The notes beneath the pieces were generated by a model. That model saw only the letters and a list, made by a program, of their open reading frames with translations, had not been told where the DNA came from and did not search any database. A stretch of 64,000 nt of DNA from CAVPCZ01 sp963702445 (GTDB taxonomy: Bacteria; Bacteroidota; Ignavibacteria; UBA10030; UBA6906). Below, in pieces: positions 17,526 to 27,900 of this stretch; position 1 is the first letter of the stretch, and the number at the start of each line of letters is the position of its first letter. Made by a program: the position numbers and the translations under genes. The stretch lies in NCBI GenBank assembly GCA_963702445.1, contig CAVPCZ010000009.1, forward strand, positions 744,001 to 808,000. Direction: 5' to 3'.

Positions 17526-18623
17526 ATGTCTGCCAGGAACGACGCTCCGCGTGCTTTGAGGGTCATCAACAGTGTCGCCCCCATGCGCATTGCCGACAAC
17601 GGCGGATGGACGGATACCTGGTTTGCCGGCCACGGAAAAATCTTCAATATCGGTGTCTATCCCTATGCCGAGGTGCAGGTGGAGGTGTTTCCTTCGGACG
17701 GGCGGCAGGATCGTGTGGTGATTCAGGCCGAAAACTATGGTGACCGGTATGCCGTGGCCCCCGAGCTGGATGTCTGGACGAAGCATCCCCTTCTCGAAGC
17801 CGCCATTCACTATATGCGCATCCCGGAAAACCTCTCACTGCAGGTCTCGATCTTTTCGGAGGCTCCGGCGGGCGCATCCACAGGGACATCGGCATCCGTG
17901 TCGGTGGCGCTCATCGGGGCGCTGGACCGGCTGACGCCCGGACGCATGACTCCGCACGAAGTGGCGCAGGCCGCCCACTACGTGGAAATGAACATACTCG
18001 GCCTCCAGTGCGGCATACAGGATCAGCTCTGTTCGGCCTACGGGGGGATCAACTACATTGAAATGCGCCAGTTCCCCTGGGCGGTTGTCTCCCAGCTCCA
18101 GATCCCGAACGCCATCTGGTGGGAACTTGAACGGCGCCTGACGCTCATCTTCCTCGGACATTCCCACGATTCTTCCGAGCTGCACAAGATGGTGATCAAA
18201 GACCTTGAGAACGAGGGGCCTCAATCGGCGCGGCTCCAGGCGCTCCGGTCAACGGCAGAACAGTCCCGGGATGCCGTCTATGACGGCGATTTCGTGGCGC
18301 TCGGCAGGGCCATGTCGGAGAACACGCAGGCGCAGACGCATCTTCATCCCGATCTGGTGAGCGCCGATGCATTGCGGGTGATTGAAATAGCCCGCGCTCA
18401 CGGCGCCATCGGGTGGAAGGTGAACGGGGCCGGAGGGAACGGGGGCTCCGTGACGATTCTCGGCGGGGACTTGTCGATCGCCAAGCGGCGGATGATCAAG
18501 GATATTGAAGACGAGAACTCCCTGTTCCGTAACATCCCGATCTATCTCAGCCGTTTCGGACTCCGGACATGGGAGTCCGCGCCAACGGAGCCTGCGTCGT
18601 ACCCCGGGCTTTCCCGATCATGA
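17526..18623 (+). CDS. GHMP-family sugar kinase (HddA/fucokinase-like)
   Basis: 365 residues from MSARNDAPRA, preceded by AAAGGTGG; an ATG nine codons earlier lacks such a site. GHMP motifs are in order: APMRIADNGGWTDT (motif 1, 'ADNGG' substrate region), EAPAGASTGTSASVSVALIG (phosphate loop) and NGAGGNGGSVTIL (motif 3). The set resembles D-glycero-D-manno-heptose 7-phosphate kinase and L-fucokinase-type anomeric kinases. Divergently placed from the FucI-like operon, it may phosphorylate a monosaccharide from that pathway. Its TGA overlaps the ATG of the PrsW gene (ATGA), showing translational coupling. Confidence 0.87.
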   Translation: MSARNDAPRALRVINSVAPMRIADNGGWTDTWFAGHGKIFNIGVYPYAEVQVEVFPSDGRQDRVVIQAENYGDRYAVAPELDVWTKHPLLEAAIHYMRIPENLSLQVSIFSEAPAGASTGTSASVSVALIGALDRLTPGRMTPHEVAQAAHYVEMNILGLQCGIQDQLCSAYGGINYIEMRQFPWAVVSQLQIPNAIWWELERRLTLIFLGHSHDSSELHKMVIKDLENEGPQSARLQALRSTAEQSRDAVYDGDFVALGRAMSENTQAQTHLHPDLVSADALRVIEIARAHGAIGWKVNGAGGNGGSVTILGGDLSIAKRRMIKDIEDENSLFRNIPIYLSRFGLRTWESAPTEPASYPGLSRS

Positions 18624-19615
18624 TTGAGTCACTCCTCGCCGTTTCGGCGATCGCACCCTCGGCTCTTCTGGTCTGGTACTTTCACACGCGTGATCTGTAT
18701 CCCGAGCCCCCGCGGATTCTCTGGACGACCTTTGCCCTTGGCGTGCTCTCTGTCCTTCCGGTGTTGATGGTGGGTGTTCCCGTCCATCTGCTTGTCAACG
18801 GGATTGAAGCCCCGGTGATCAGAGGATTTCTGGAAGCCTTTTTTGTCGCGGCGATACCCGAGGAGTTTTTTAAACTGGCTATTCTGCTTCTGTACAGCAT
18901 GCGGCGCGTGGAATTTGACGAACCGATGGATGGCATTGTGTACGGCGTCGTGGCGTCATTGGGCTTTGCCACGTTCGAGAATGTCCTGTATGTGTTTGAA
19001 GGCGGGCTCGGCGTTGCAGTCTCCCGGGCCTTCTCCGCTGTTCCCTTTCATGCGTTCGCTGGAGCGATTCTCGGATACTATGTCGGGCAGGCCAAGTTCC
19101 ATCCTGAGGAGAAGTGGCTGTTGATCGTGAAGGGGTACGCGGCGGTCATGCTCCTGCACGGGCTGTATGATTTCCCGCTGCTGACATTGATGGCTGTGGA
19201 GAAGGCATCAAGCGGCGGGCTTCTCGCGCTTATCACCGTTGTGGTGTTGCTGGTGGGGTGGCGTTGGGCGGTGCGGTTGGTGCGCAGGTTGAGAAAGGAG
19301 CAGCTGGCTGTTCAAGCGGCTGCCGCCGGTGCTGAAGATGCCCCGTCTGTTCCCGCGTTACCGGCGTCCGCTTCACGGCCTCGGTCTTCCGCCGGGGCCC
19401 GGATTGGTGCCAGTGTCCAAACGGTGGCGGGTCTCCTGTTCGCCAGCGGTGGGGGAACGGTGACGCTCGGTTTGATGCTGGCGGCGGCCATCGGGGCCGT
19501 GGCGGAAGAGCACGCGATGAGCGTTCTTGTCGGCGGGGCGGTGATCGGCGTGTTTCCTCTCGTTGGTGGACTTGTCCTCTTTATCACGGGCGTACAAAGG
19601 CTGAACGGCCGGTAG
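18620..19615 (+). CDS. PrsW-family intramembrane metalloprotease
   Basis: 331 residues with about nine hydrophobic segments. The family's active-site elements are visible: AAIPEEFFK (paired glutamates), ASLGFATFENVLYV (GxxFxxxE), AVPFHAFAG and LLHGLYDFP (two histidines). PrsW cleaves anti-sigma factor RsiW in Bacillus; this copy has an added low-complexity Ala/Pro linker (about residues 235-272) and a C-terminal pair of hydrophobic segments, so it may have a different partner. No sigma or anti-sigma gene is next to it. The start codon overlaps the kinase stop. Confidence 0.88.
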   Translation: MIESLLAVSAIAPSALLVWYFHTRDLYPEPPRILWTTFALGVLSVLPVLMVGVPVHLLVNGIEAPVIRGFLEAFFVAAIPEEFFKLAILLLYSMRRVEFDEPMDGIVYGVVASLGFATFENVLYVFEGGLGVAVSRAFSAVPFHAFAGAILGYYVGQAKFHPEEKWLLIVKGYAAVMLLHGLYDFPLLTLMAVEKASSGGLLALITVVVLLVGWRWAVRLVRRLRKEQLAVQAAAAGAEDAPSVPALPASASRPRSSAGARIGASVQTVAGLLFASGGGTVTLGLMLAAAIGAVAEEHAMSVLVGGAVIGVFPLVGGLVLFITGVQRLNGR

Positions 19616-19713
19616 CGTGATGGATCGCAGAAGGGAGCCGCGTCTATGTCGTCGCTTCGCCGAGAGGAGTTCTGCTGAAGTCGTTCTCCTGAAGTTGTTC
19701 TCCGGCATTTTCC

Positions 19714-19742
19714 TTGACAATACCCTGCCTCCAGCGTACCTT
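19714..19742 (+). promoter_or_regulatory. Strong sigma70-like promoter (copy A)
   Basis: TTGACA (19714-19719), 17-base spacer, TACCTT (19737-19742), 115 bases before the channel-like gene. A near-copy that is conserved through spacer and flanks occurs at 54827-54855. The leader between promoter and gene holds no reading frame of interest. Confidence 0.7.
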
Positions 19743-19856
19743 TCCCACAACGGGGGCGGCCCGGTTTGCCGGCCATCCTCTTTCCCCGGTACGCCGGAAG
19801 TCAGGTAATTCCTCCGTGTCGCAATCCTCGATCGAGCTCTCATCAGGAGCAATCCT

Positions 19857-20198
19857 ATGTACGAATCCCGCAGCCAGAAACCGATAGCCCGGCGTCGCTT
19901 TGTGCACCGCCTCCTCAGACATTTCTTCAGCGCTCTCGGATTGGTACTCGTCTCCCTCTTTCTGGGAATGATGGGCTATCACTACTACGAGGAGTTGCCC
20001 TGGCGTGACGCATTCCTCAATGCGGCCATGCTGCTCGGCGGTATGGGGCCTGTTGACGCCCCACGAACTGACGGCGGGAAGCTGTTCGCGGGTTTCTATG
20101 CGTTGTATGCCGGTCTGATTGTACTCATAGCTGTGGGGGTTGTCTTTGCACCGGCATTACACCGCATGCTGCATCTGTTTCATTGGGAAGACAGATGA
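19857..20198 (+). CDS. Two-TM potassium-channel-like membrane protein with non-canonical filter
   Basis: 113 residues. A basic N-terminus (SQKPIARRRFVHRLLRH) precedes TM1 (about 24-43), then WRDAFLNAAMLLGGMGPVD aligns with the pore helix and filter of 2-TM K+ channels, and GKLFAGFYALYAGLIVLIAV is TM2. In real K+ channels the filter reads TVGYGD; here GGMGPV occupies it, so potassium selectivity is unlikely. The GKLFAGFY/LxG pattern after the filter is the part most like K+ channels. Expressed from promoter A, upstream of a CNNM-like protein and a K+/H+ antiporter. Function unknown. Confidence 0.7.
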   Translation: MYESRSQKPIARRRFVHRLLRHFFSALGLVLVSLFLGMMGYHYYEELPWRDAFLNAAMLLGGMGPVDAPRTDGGKLFAGFYALYAGLIVLIAVGVVFAPALHRMLHLFHWEDR

Positions 20199-20313
20199 CC
20201 TACGAAACTGACAACTCGCATTCTCTTTCGTCATTGTTGAGAAGATCGCATGGATTCTTGAATCTACCGTGTTTGGCGACGTTATCGACCCTATAACAGA
20301 GCGAGATAGACCG

Positions 20314-21606
20314 ATGTCTGTTATCATCCTTGAGGTTCTTCTCATTGTGCTGCTGACACTACTGAACGGGATATTTGCGATGTCCGAGCTGGCCGTTGTC
20401 TCGGCCCGAAAGACCCGGCTCCAGCAGTGGGCCGAAGCGGGCAACCGGAATGCACGTCGTGCTCTGGATGTTGCCAATGCGCCGGAGAGGTTTTTGTCAA
20501 CGGTGCAGGTCGGCATCACCCTTATCGGAGTACTGGCAGGTGCTTTCGGAGGTGCCACGATCGCGCAACAACTGGCCGCTGCGATCAGCCGGACCGCCAT
20601 GCTGGCACCCTATGCGGAAACGCTCGCCATTGGCGTTGTGGTAATGGCGATAACCTACCTGTCCCTGATTCTGGGTGAGCTCCTGCCGAAACGCATTGCG
20701 CTCCATGACCCCGAACGCATAGCCACGTTCATGGTTGGACCGATGGGGGTTCTTTCCCGGATCACCGCACCTGTTGTATGGTTCCTCGGCTTCTCGACGA
20801 ACTCACTGCTATGGCTCTTCCGAATGCAGCGGGCCTCAGAAATACCGATAACCCTCGATGAAATCAGGATTCTCATCCGGCAGGGGACGGACGCCGGCAT
20901 TGTTGAACGGGATGAGCGGGACGTTGTTGATCGGGTATTCCGACTCGGGGATCGGCGCGTCAGCACGGTTATGACGCCTCGAAAGAATCTCGTCGTTCTT
21001 TATGCATCGGACTCACCTCAACAGCTTCAACAGAAAGTCGGCAGGACCGGCCATTCTCTTTTCCCCCTGTGCGAAGACACGCTGGATAATGTCCTCGGTA
21101 TCGTCCGCACCCAGGACATCCTCGGACAGAGCATTGCCGGGAAGGCGCTTGATCTCAAGGCGGTGGTCCGTCAACCCTTGTTCCTTCCTGAGTCTGTTCA
21201 GAGTCGGAAGCTCCTTGAGGAGTTCAAGCGGACCGGCAATGACACCGCGCTGCTTCTTGACGAATATGGCGGACTTCAGGGCCTGATTACCGCCACGGAT
21301 ATCTTGAAGGCCCTCCTTGGCGAAGTATCCTCTTCCGACGTTCCCAGGGCGGTACAACAACCGGACGGGTCCTGGCTTGTGGATGGATTGTTGCCACTGG
21401 ACGAACTGAAGGACACTCTCACATTGCGTCAGCTGTCAAATGAGGAGAGCCGCTCTTTCGAAACGGCAGGCGGTTTTGTGATGGGACTCCTTGGCCGCGT
21501 CCCCTCTGAAGGAGAAACGGTCGACTGGAATCGCTACCGGTTTGAAATCCTCGATATGGAGGGGCTTCGCGTCGACAGGATTCGTATCACTCGGCTGGGT
21601 GAATAG
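20314..21606 (+). CDS. CNNM/CorC-family membrane protein (DUF21-CBS-CorC_HlyC)
   Basis: 430 residues. An N-terminal DUF21 membrane domain (about 1-185; NGIFAMSELAVVSARKTRLQ, GITLIGVLAGAFGG, LSLILGELLPKRIAL) is followed by two CBS domains (RRVSTVMTPRKNLVVL, FPLCEDTLDNVLGIV, DTALLLDEYGGLQGLIT) and a C-terminal CorC_HlyC domain with GGFVMGLLGRVPSEGE. CNNM/CorC proteins are linked to Mg2+ or Na+/Mg2+ export and were once called hemolysin C-like. Start ATG 20314 matches the family; 15 upstream in-frame codons lack conservation. It sits with the ion-channel-like and antiporter genes. Confidence 0.93.
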   Translation: MSVIILEVLLIVLLTLLNGIFAMSELAVVSARKTRLQQWAEAGNRNARRALDVANAPERFLSTVQVGITLIGVLAGAFGGATIAQQLAAAISRTAMLAPYAETLAIGVVVMAITYLSLILGELLPKRIALHDPERIATFMVGPMGVLSRITAPVVWFLGFSTNSLLWLFRMQRASEIPITLDEIRILIRQGTDAGIVERDERDVVDRVFRLGDRRVSTVMTPRKNLVVLYASDSPQQLQQKVGRTGHSLFPLCEDTLDNVLGIVRTQDILGQSIAGKALDLKAVVRQPLFLPESVQSRKLLEEFKRTGNDTALLLDEYGGLQGLITATDILKALLGEVSSSDVPRAVQQPDGSWLVDGLLPLDELKDTLTLRQLSNEESRSFETAGGFVMGLLGRVPSEGETVDWNRYRFEILDMEGLRVDRIRITRLGE

Positions 21607-21761
21607 GAAAGCAGGCCGTTTCTGTCTGCAGGCTGCCGCGCAATTCTTCTTCATGCGGCACCGGAATGCGGAGAGGGTGAGGGAGAAGGGTCACGACGGC
21701 ATGCCGTGTGCCCAACGGCAATCAAGGCTCAATGCATGAACCACATATATGGCCTGGCAGC

Positions 21762-23232
21762 ATGTCCATTGACTACGTTCTCCTCATTGGGTCGTCTCTG
21801 ATTCTTGCAAGTATCGTGGTTGCCAAGCTTACCGACAATCTTGGTGTGCCGACTCTGTTGTTGTTCCTTGGGGTCGGCATGCTGGCAGGATCCGAGGGGC
21901 CTGGCGGTATCTCACTTTGATGATGCCGGGCTGGCACAATCTGTTGGCGTCATCGCTCTCGTCATTATCCTTTTTGCCGGCGGACTCGATACGAGCTGGT
22001 CCGCGGCGAAACCCGTCTTCTGGCAGGCAGCCAGTCTGGCTACGTTCGGTGTGTTTGTTACTGCCCTTGCCGTCGGGCTCTTTGCCTCCGTAGTGCTGAA
22101 GTTCTCCCTGGTCACCGGTCTGTTGCTCGGGGCCGTCGTTTCCTCAACAGATGCCGCGGCGGTGTTGTCCGTCCTTCGCGCGAAGAATATCAGTCTTCGT
22201 GGGAAAGTCAAGCCCTTGCTGGAACTGGAGTCGGGCAGCAACGATCCCATGGCCGTTTTCCTGACCGTCGGACTGATTCAACTGGTGAGCACCACCAATG
22301 CCACATTGAGTTCCATCGGGCTGCTGTTTGTTGTTCAGATGGGCCTCGGTGCGCTGTTGGGCTATGGGGGCGGACGGGCGATGGTGTTTGCCCTCAACCA
22401 TCTGAAACTGCCCTACGAAGGAATCTCTCTCGTGTTTTCTCTCGCCTTCGCTGTGCTCATCTACGGAGCAACGGCCACTTTCGGAGGCAGTGGATTTCTC
22501 GCCGTCTATGTGGCCGGACTGGTTGCCGGCCATCATGAATTCATTCAGAAGAAGAGTCTCCTCCGTTTCTTTGACGGGCTTGCCTGGCTGGGTCAGATAT
22601 CGATGTTTCTCACTCTGGGATTGCTCGTCTTCCCCTCCCACATTGTCCCGGTGATCGGAACCGGATTGCTGGTTTCGGGTTTTCTCATGTTCATTGCACG
22701 CCCGCTGAGTGTGTTTCTGTCCCTCTCACTCGCGAAGCTCAACGTGCGCGAAAAGGCGTTCGTGTCCTGGGTCGGATTGCGTGGTGCTGTTCCCATTGTC
22801 CTGGCGACATTCCCACTGATCGCCGGTTTGCCCGATGCCGAGTTGATTTTCAACATCGTGTTTTTCATTGTTCTCACCTCGGCCCTCCTGCAGGGTTGGT
22901 CAATACCCAATGCCGCCCGCCTCCTGCACCTTGATGCACCGCTGGACCGTAGACGACGCTCTCCCATAGAGTTTGCACCTGTGGAAGGGGTGGACACGGA
23001 ACTCGTGGACTTGATTCTTCCCTACAATGCAGCGATCTCCGGAAAGACTATCGTGGAGTTGGGGCTGCCGCAGGACAGCCTTATCGTGCTGATAAGTCGC
23101 AGCGACAACTATGTTGTTCCGAGCGGCGGAACTGTGCTGCAGGAAGGTGATACGATTCTTGTGCTCGTGAACAAGAAGAATCTACCAGAGGTGCGGGCGA
23201 TACTCTCGAGGCAGAGAAATCCGGACGTCTGA
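21762..23232 (+). CDS. K+/H+ antiporter, CPA1 type with RCK_C domain (one frame break)
   Basis: About 489 residues after removing one extra base near 21912, where GVGMLAGSEGPGGI must join HFDDAGLAQSVGVIALVII. Twelve or so hydrophobic segments; LFAGGLDTSW, SSTDAAAVLSVLRAKN and ESGSNDPMAVFLTVG are the CPA1 ion-site motifs (the ND pair carries protons). WVGLRGAVPIVLATFP is the usual later helix. Residues about 400-485 form a TrkA_C/RCK_C domain (VDLILPYNAAISGKTIVELG..GDTILVLV), typical of K+/H+ antiporters such as CvrA/NhaP2. Start MSIDYVLLIGSS. Likely controls cytosolic potassium or pH. Confidence 0.9.
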
Positions 23233-23500
23233 TGATCTGCGATCAGGGTCTGTGTCGTCCGGATCCCCTCGATCGGAAAAGCCCGCATCGTCTGATTTGA
23301 TGCTCCTCTCGTTCGCTTCTTCCTTTGGCTCCAACGGACTAGTCCCCTTTTCACTCCTTTGGACTATTGAGCTGGTCGCGAATACTGCTATCTTTGCTGG
23401 CGTTGTGGTTGAACGATCTCTTATGGCGCGATAAAGAACCCTTTTCTCGGGCACCTTTCAAGGGTTCCTGCACGCCGGAAGGGCTTGTGTGAAAAAGAAC
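23233..23500. other. Non-coding interval before the LacI gene
   Basis: No convincing gene. A 60-codon frame on the plus strand (23252-23434) has no homology-like features. An inverted pair GAACCCTT/AAGGGTTC with an 18-base loop lies near 23430-23465 and might act as a weak terminator for the antiporter gene, but there is no T-run. Confidence 0.4.
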
Positions 23501-23529
23501 TTGACAATGGTTGTGGAGTTTGCTATATA
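23501..23529 (+). promoter_or_regulatory. Promoter of the LacI-type regulator
   Basis: Perfect TTGACA (23501-23506), 17-base spacer, TATATA (23524-23529), a near-consensus sigma70-type promoter. It is overlapped at its downstream edge by a LacI-type operator palindrome. Confidence 0.75.
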
Positions 23530-23545
23530 TCGAAACGTTTTGATA
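23528..23545. promoter_or_regulatory. LacI-type operator overlapping the -10 box
   Basis: TATCGAAACGTTTTGATA is an 18-bp palindrome with one mismatch and the AACGTT-centred form typical of LacI/GalR operators. Its place on the promoter's -10/+1 predicts autorepression. A second weaker palindrome CTCAAAGCGATTTGAG lies at about 23635-23650, just before the GTG start. Confidence 0.65.
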
Positions 23546-23654
23546 CGATATCCCCAGAATCACTATTTGTTGCTTTTGCAGCCAGAATAGTGATCGTTTT
23601 TCTGCTCATTTGGCCGTTTCTCATATGCAACACCTCAAAGCGATTTGAGATAGC

Positions 23655-24710
23655 GTGCAAAAGAAGCGTCCCACGATAAAAGACGTTGCCCGGCTGTCGG
23701 GACTGTCCCTCTCTACCGTCTCCCTCGTGATCAACAAACGGGGGTACGTGAGCCGGGAGACACGTGAGAAAGTCCAGAAAGTCGTCCGCGACCTTTCGTA
23801 CCATCCCACCCGCTCCGCCCGCGGCCTGGCCTCCAAGACCAGCGGCAATCTGGGATTCATACTCTCGGACTACCACTTCTCCCAGGCTGAGCCGTTCTAT
23901 ACGAAAATCTTCCTCGGAACAGAATTCGAAGCCCGCAATCATAACTACTACATCCTCCTGACGACCGTCGGTAAAACGTTCAATAAATCTCACGACGTTC
24001 CCCGGTTCCTGCTTGAGCGCAATGTGGATGGAGTGATTATTGCCGGCAAAGTGACCGGCAGACTCATCGATTACATCGATGCACTCGGCATTCCGATTGT
24101 CCTCGTGGACTACGAATCAAAGAAGCGACGTCATTCAACCGTCGTCACCGACAACCGGACCGGAGCGCGGATGGCCGTGGAACACCTTCTGAATCTCGGC
24201 CATCGATCCGTGGCCTTTATTGCGGGAGATATCGAGCACCCGAGCATCGCGGAACGGTTCGCCGGCTACAAAGAGGTCCTGCAGGAACACCATATTGTTC
24301 CGGACGAACAGCTTGATCGTCGTCGACCAGCCGACGCTCTGGGGGAATGATGGAGCCGAAGCCATAGAGAAGATCCTGCAGACGCGGGAAACAGCCCCAC
24401 CGCCGTATTCGCTGCGAATGACGCCATGGCCATCGGCTGCGCGAAATTCATGCGCGACCGGGGCGTGAGGATCCCCGCCGATATGGCGATTGTCGGCTTC
24501 GATGATATCGAAATGAGCTCCCACCTCGAACCACCGCTCACGACGGTGAGAGTGCTCAAGGAAGAAATGGGGAAGCTCGCAGTCATTCGTCTTGTGGATA
24601 TGATCAAGTCGAAGAGCCGGGCGGTGGTCACGACACACGTGCCGGTGGAACTGGTGGTTCGTTCCTCGACCGGTCGCCCCCCCACAGACCACCCCGTCGG
24701 CGGGAACTGA
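23655..24710 (+). CDS. LacI-family transcriptional regulator (frame breaks near 24312 and 24390)
   Basis: About 350 residues. GTG start, since the only nearby ATG runs into a stop. The helix-turn-helix is clear: TIKDVARLSGLSLSTVSLVI with the hinge helix TRSARGLASKTSG. The sugar-binding core follows: NLGFILSDYHFSQAEPFYTK, VDGVIIAGKVTG, IPIVLVDYE, VEHLLNLGHRSVAFIAGD, AANDAMAIGCAKFM, IVGFDDIEMSSHLEPPLTTV. Three pieces in two frames must be joined; the second junction can be one missing base or two extra ones. Two LacI-type palindromes at its own promoter suggest autoregulation, and its place at the head of the locus suggests it senses the imported sugar. Confidence 0.88.
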
Positions 24711-24949
24711 GCCGCCGCCCGGTCAACGCGGGTTGCGGAAGACGCGCTCTGTTCATCAGGGACCGGACAGCGTTCACTCAGATTCTCATACAGGGTGGGA
24801 ATTGCAGTGGCCGAACCCTGTCCCGCCTGCGGCGGAAAGCGGTTTGTTCTGAAGCATCATGACGTCTGAGAGGGGGCATGCGTCATGCAGTCGATAGATA
24901 CACATCTGTACCACTACTCAATATTCCATCAACCGTATAGAGGTGCTCC

Positions 24950-27900
24950 ATGAAATGGCATACGAATATCGTATGGCTTATGCTCCTGACCATCGTTATC
25001 GTGTGGTCGGGAGCTGCGCAGCCCGCCAATATGAACTCCATCGGCGGATTTGAAGCGAACCTGCCGTCGTACTGGACGATCGGGAGCCAGCCGGCGGGAT
25101 CGACGCTGAGCTGGGCGACGGATCAGTCGCATTCGGTGATGCATTCACTGAAGGTGACCAAGAGCGCGACGAGCGACTCGGCGGCGTGGATATCGGAGAA
25201 CATGGTGGACTACTGGTCGGAACGCCACTTCAAGAACGTGGACATGAAGATCGGTGCGTGGGTCAGGACGCAGGGGGTGAATATCAACCCGGCGGCGGAA
25301 GACCAGAGGTGGACCATCGTGTACGCGTTCTACGACAGTGCGGGAGCGAAGATCGGAGAGACGAAGCTGCCGGTGGATCAGACGGTGGCGACGAAGGCCT
25401 GGTACGCGGATACGAACGCCATAGGTGCGACGATCCTGCCGAAGGATGCCTGGAAGACGATCATCCGTTTTGTGGGAGGGAAGAACGCGACGGGGACGGT
25501 ATGGGCGGATGACTTCATGCTGGTGGGCCGTGCCGGTAGCATGGGCGGGTCAGAACTGGAATACAAGCGTGGAGATGCCGACGGGATGGATCTACTGGTT
25601 ACCACCGAACGGCGGGAACGACGGTGCGCTCGAGAAGGGATACGAGAACACGGTGGTGACGGCGGAGGCCGCGCATTCGGGTCTGAAGGCGTTGAAGTTC
25701 AACCTGCCCTTCACCCGTGTCACCGGTGACGGGTTCGTCGGAACCAAACGCTATCTCCTGAACGGCCTTGGCGTGAAAGCCAACGACGTCATGCGCGTGG
25801 CGGTGTGGGTGAAGGCATCGAACCTGGTGCCGGATTCGGCTGCGGCGTATCCGACGGCCTGGGCGGTGGGGTTCACCTACGGGTTCTTCAAAGGGAACGG
25901 GAACAACACGGGCTTCAACAACGTGAGCGGGTACCCGATCGACATGCAGTTTGTGTTCCCGGCGGTGACCGCGTTCGACTGGACGCAGTACTATATTGAC
26001 ATTCCGGTGCCGGCCGATCCGGAGGCGAAGGCCCTCGAGATCCGGCTGCATCCGTATTCACGGTTCACCGGGACGGTCTATTTCGACGACCTGACGGTGG
26101 AGAAACTGGATATCCCGCAGATGAGCGGCATCGGCGGATTTGAAGCGAACCTGCCGTCGTACTGGACGATCGGGAGCCAGCCGGCGGGATCGACGCTGAG
26201 CTGGGCGACGGATCAGTCGCATTCGGTGATGCATTCACTGAAGGTGACCAAGAGCGCGACGAGCGACTCGGCGGCGTGGATATCGGAGAACATGGTGGAC
26301 TACTGGTCGGATCGCCACTTCAAGAACGTGGACATGAAGATCGGTGCGTGGGTGAAGACGCAGGGGGTGAACATCAACCCGGCGGCGGAAGACCAGAGGT
26401 GGACCATCGTGTACGCGTTCTACGACAGTGCGGGAGCGAAGATCGGAGAGACGAAGCTGCCGGTGGATCAGACGGTGGCGACGAAGGCCTGGTACGCGGA
26501 TACGAACGCCATAGGTGCGACGATCCTGCCGAAGGATGCCTGGAAGACGATCATCCGTTTTGTGGGAGGGAAGAACGCGACGGGGACGGTATGGGCGGAT
26601 GACTTCATGCTGGTGGGCCGTGCCGGTAGCATGGGCGGGTCAGAACTGGAATACGAGCGTGGAGATGCCGACGGGATGGATCTACTGGTTACCACCGAAC
26701 GGCGGGAACGACGGTGTGCTCGAGAAGGGATACGAGAACACGGTGGTGACGGCGGAGGCCGCACATTCGGGTCTGAAGGCGTTGAAGTTCAACCTGCCCT
26801 TCACCCGTGTCACCGGTGACGGGTTCGTCGGAACCAAACGGTTCCTGCTCAATGAAATCCCCGGCAGCATCAAGGCCGGCGACGTCATGCGCGTGGCGGT
26901 GTGGGTGAAGGCATCGAACCTGGTGCCGGACTCGGCTGCGGCGTATCCGACGGCCTGGGCGGTGGGGTTCACCTACGGGTTCTTCAAAGGGAACGGGAAC
27001 AACACGGGCTTCAACAACGTGAGCGGGTACCCGATCGACATGCAGTTTGTGTTCCCGGCGGTAACGGCGTTCGACTGGACGCAGTACTATATTGACATTC
27101 CGGTTCCGGCCGATCCGGAGGCGAAGGCCCTCGAGATCCGGCTGCATCCGTATTCACGGTTCACCGGGACGGTCTATTTCGACGACCTGACGGTGGAGAA
27201 ACTGGATATCCCGCAGATGAGCGGCATCGGCGGATTTGAAGCGAACCTGCCGTCGTACTGGACGATCGGGAGCCAGCCGGCGGGATCGACGCTGAGCTGG
27301 GCGACGGATCAGTCGCATTCGGTGATGCATTCACTGAAGGTGACCAAGAGCGCGACGAGCGACTCGGCGGCGTGGATATCGGAGAACATGGTGGACTACT
27401 GGTCGGAACGCCACTTCAAGAACGTGGACATGAAGATCGGTGCGTGGGTGAGGACGCAGGGGGTGAATATCAACCCGGCGGCGGAAGACCAGAGGTGGAC
27501 CATCGTGTACGCATTCTACGACAGTGCGGGAGCGAAGATCGGAGAGACGAAGCTGCCGGTGGATCAGACGGTGGCGACGAAGGCCTGGTACGCGGATACG
27601 AACGCCATAGGTGCGACGATCCTGCCGAAGGATGCCTGGAAGACGATCATCCGTTTTGTGGGAGGGAAGAACGCGACGGGGACGGTATGGGCGGATGACT
27701 TCATGCTGGTGGGCCGTGCCGGTAGCATGGGCGGGTCAGAACTGGAATACAAGCGTGGAGATGCCGACGGGATGGATCTACTGGTTACCACCGAACGGCG
27801 GGAACGACGGTGTGCTCGAGAAGGGATACGAGAACACGGTGGTGACGGCGGAGGCCGCACATTCGGGTCTGAAGGCGTTGAAGTTCAACCTGCCCTTCAC

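Noticed and set aside
23252..23434. A 60-codon frame before the LacI gene
   Set aside because: No ribosome-binding site, no domain, and it ends just before a strong promoter; treated as non-coding.
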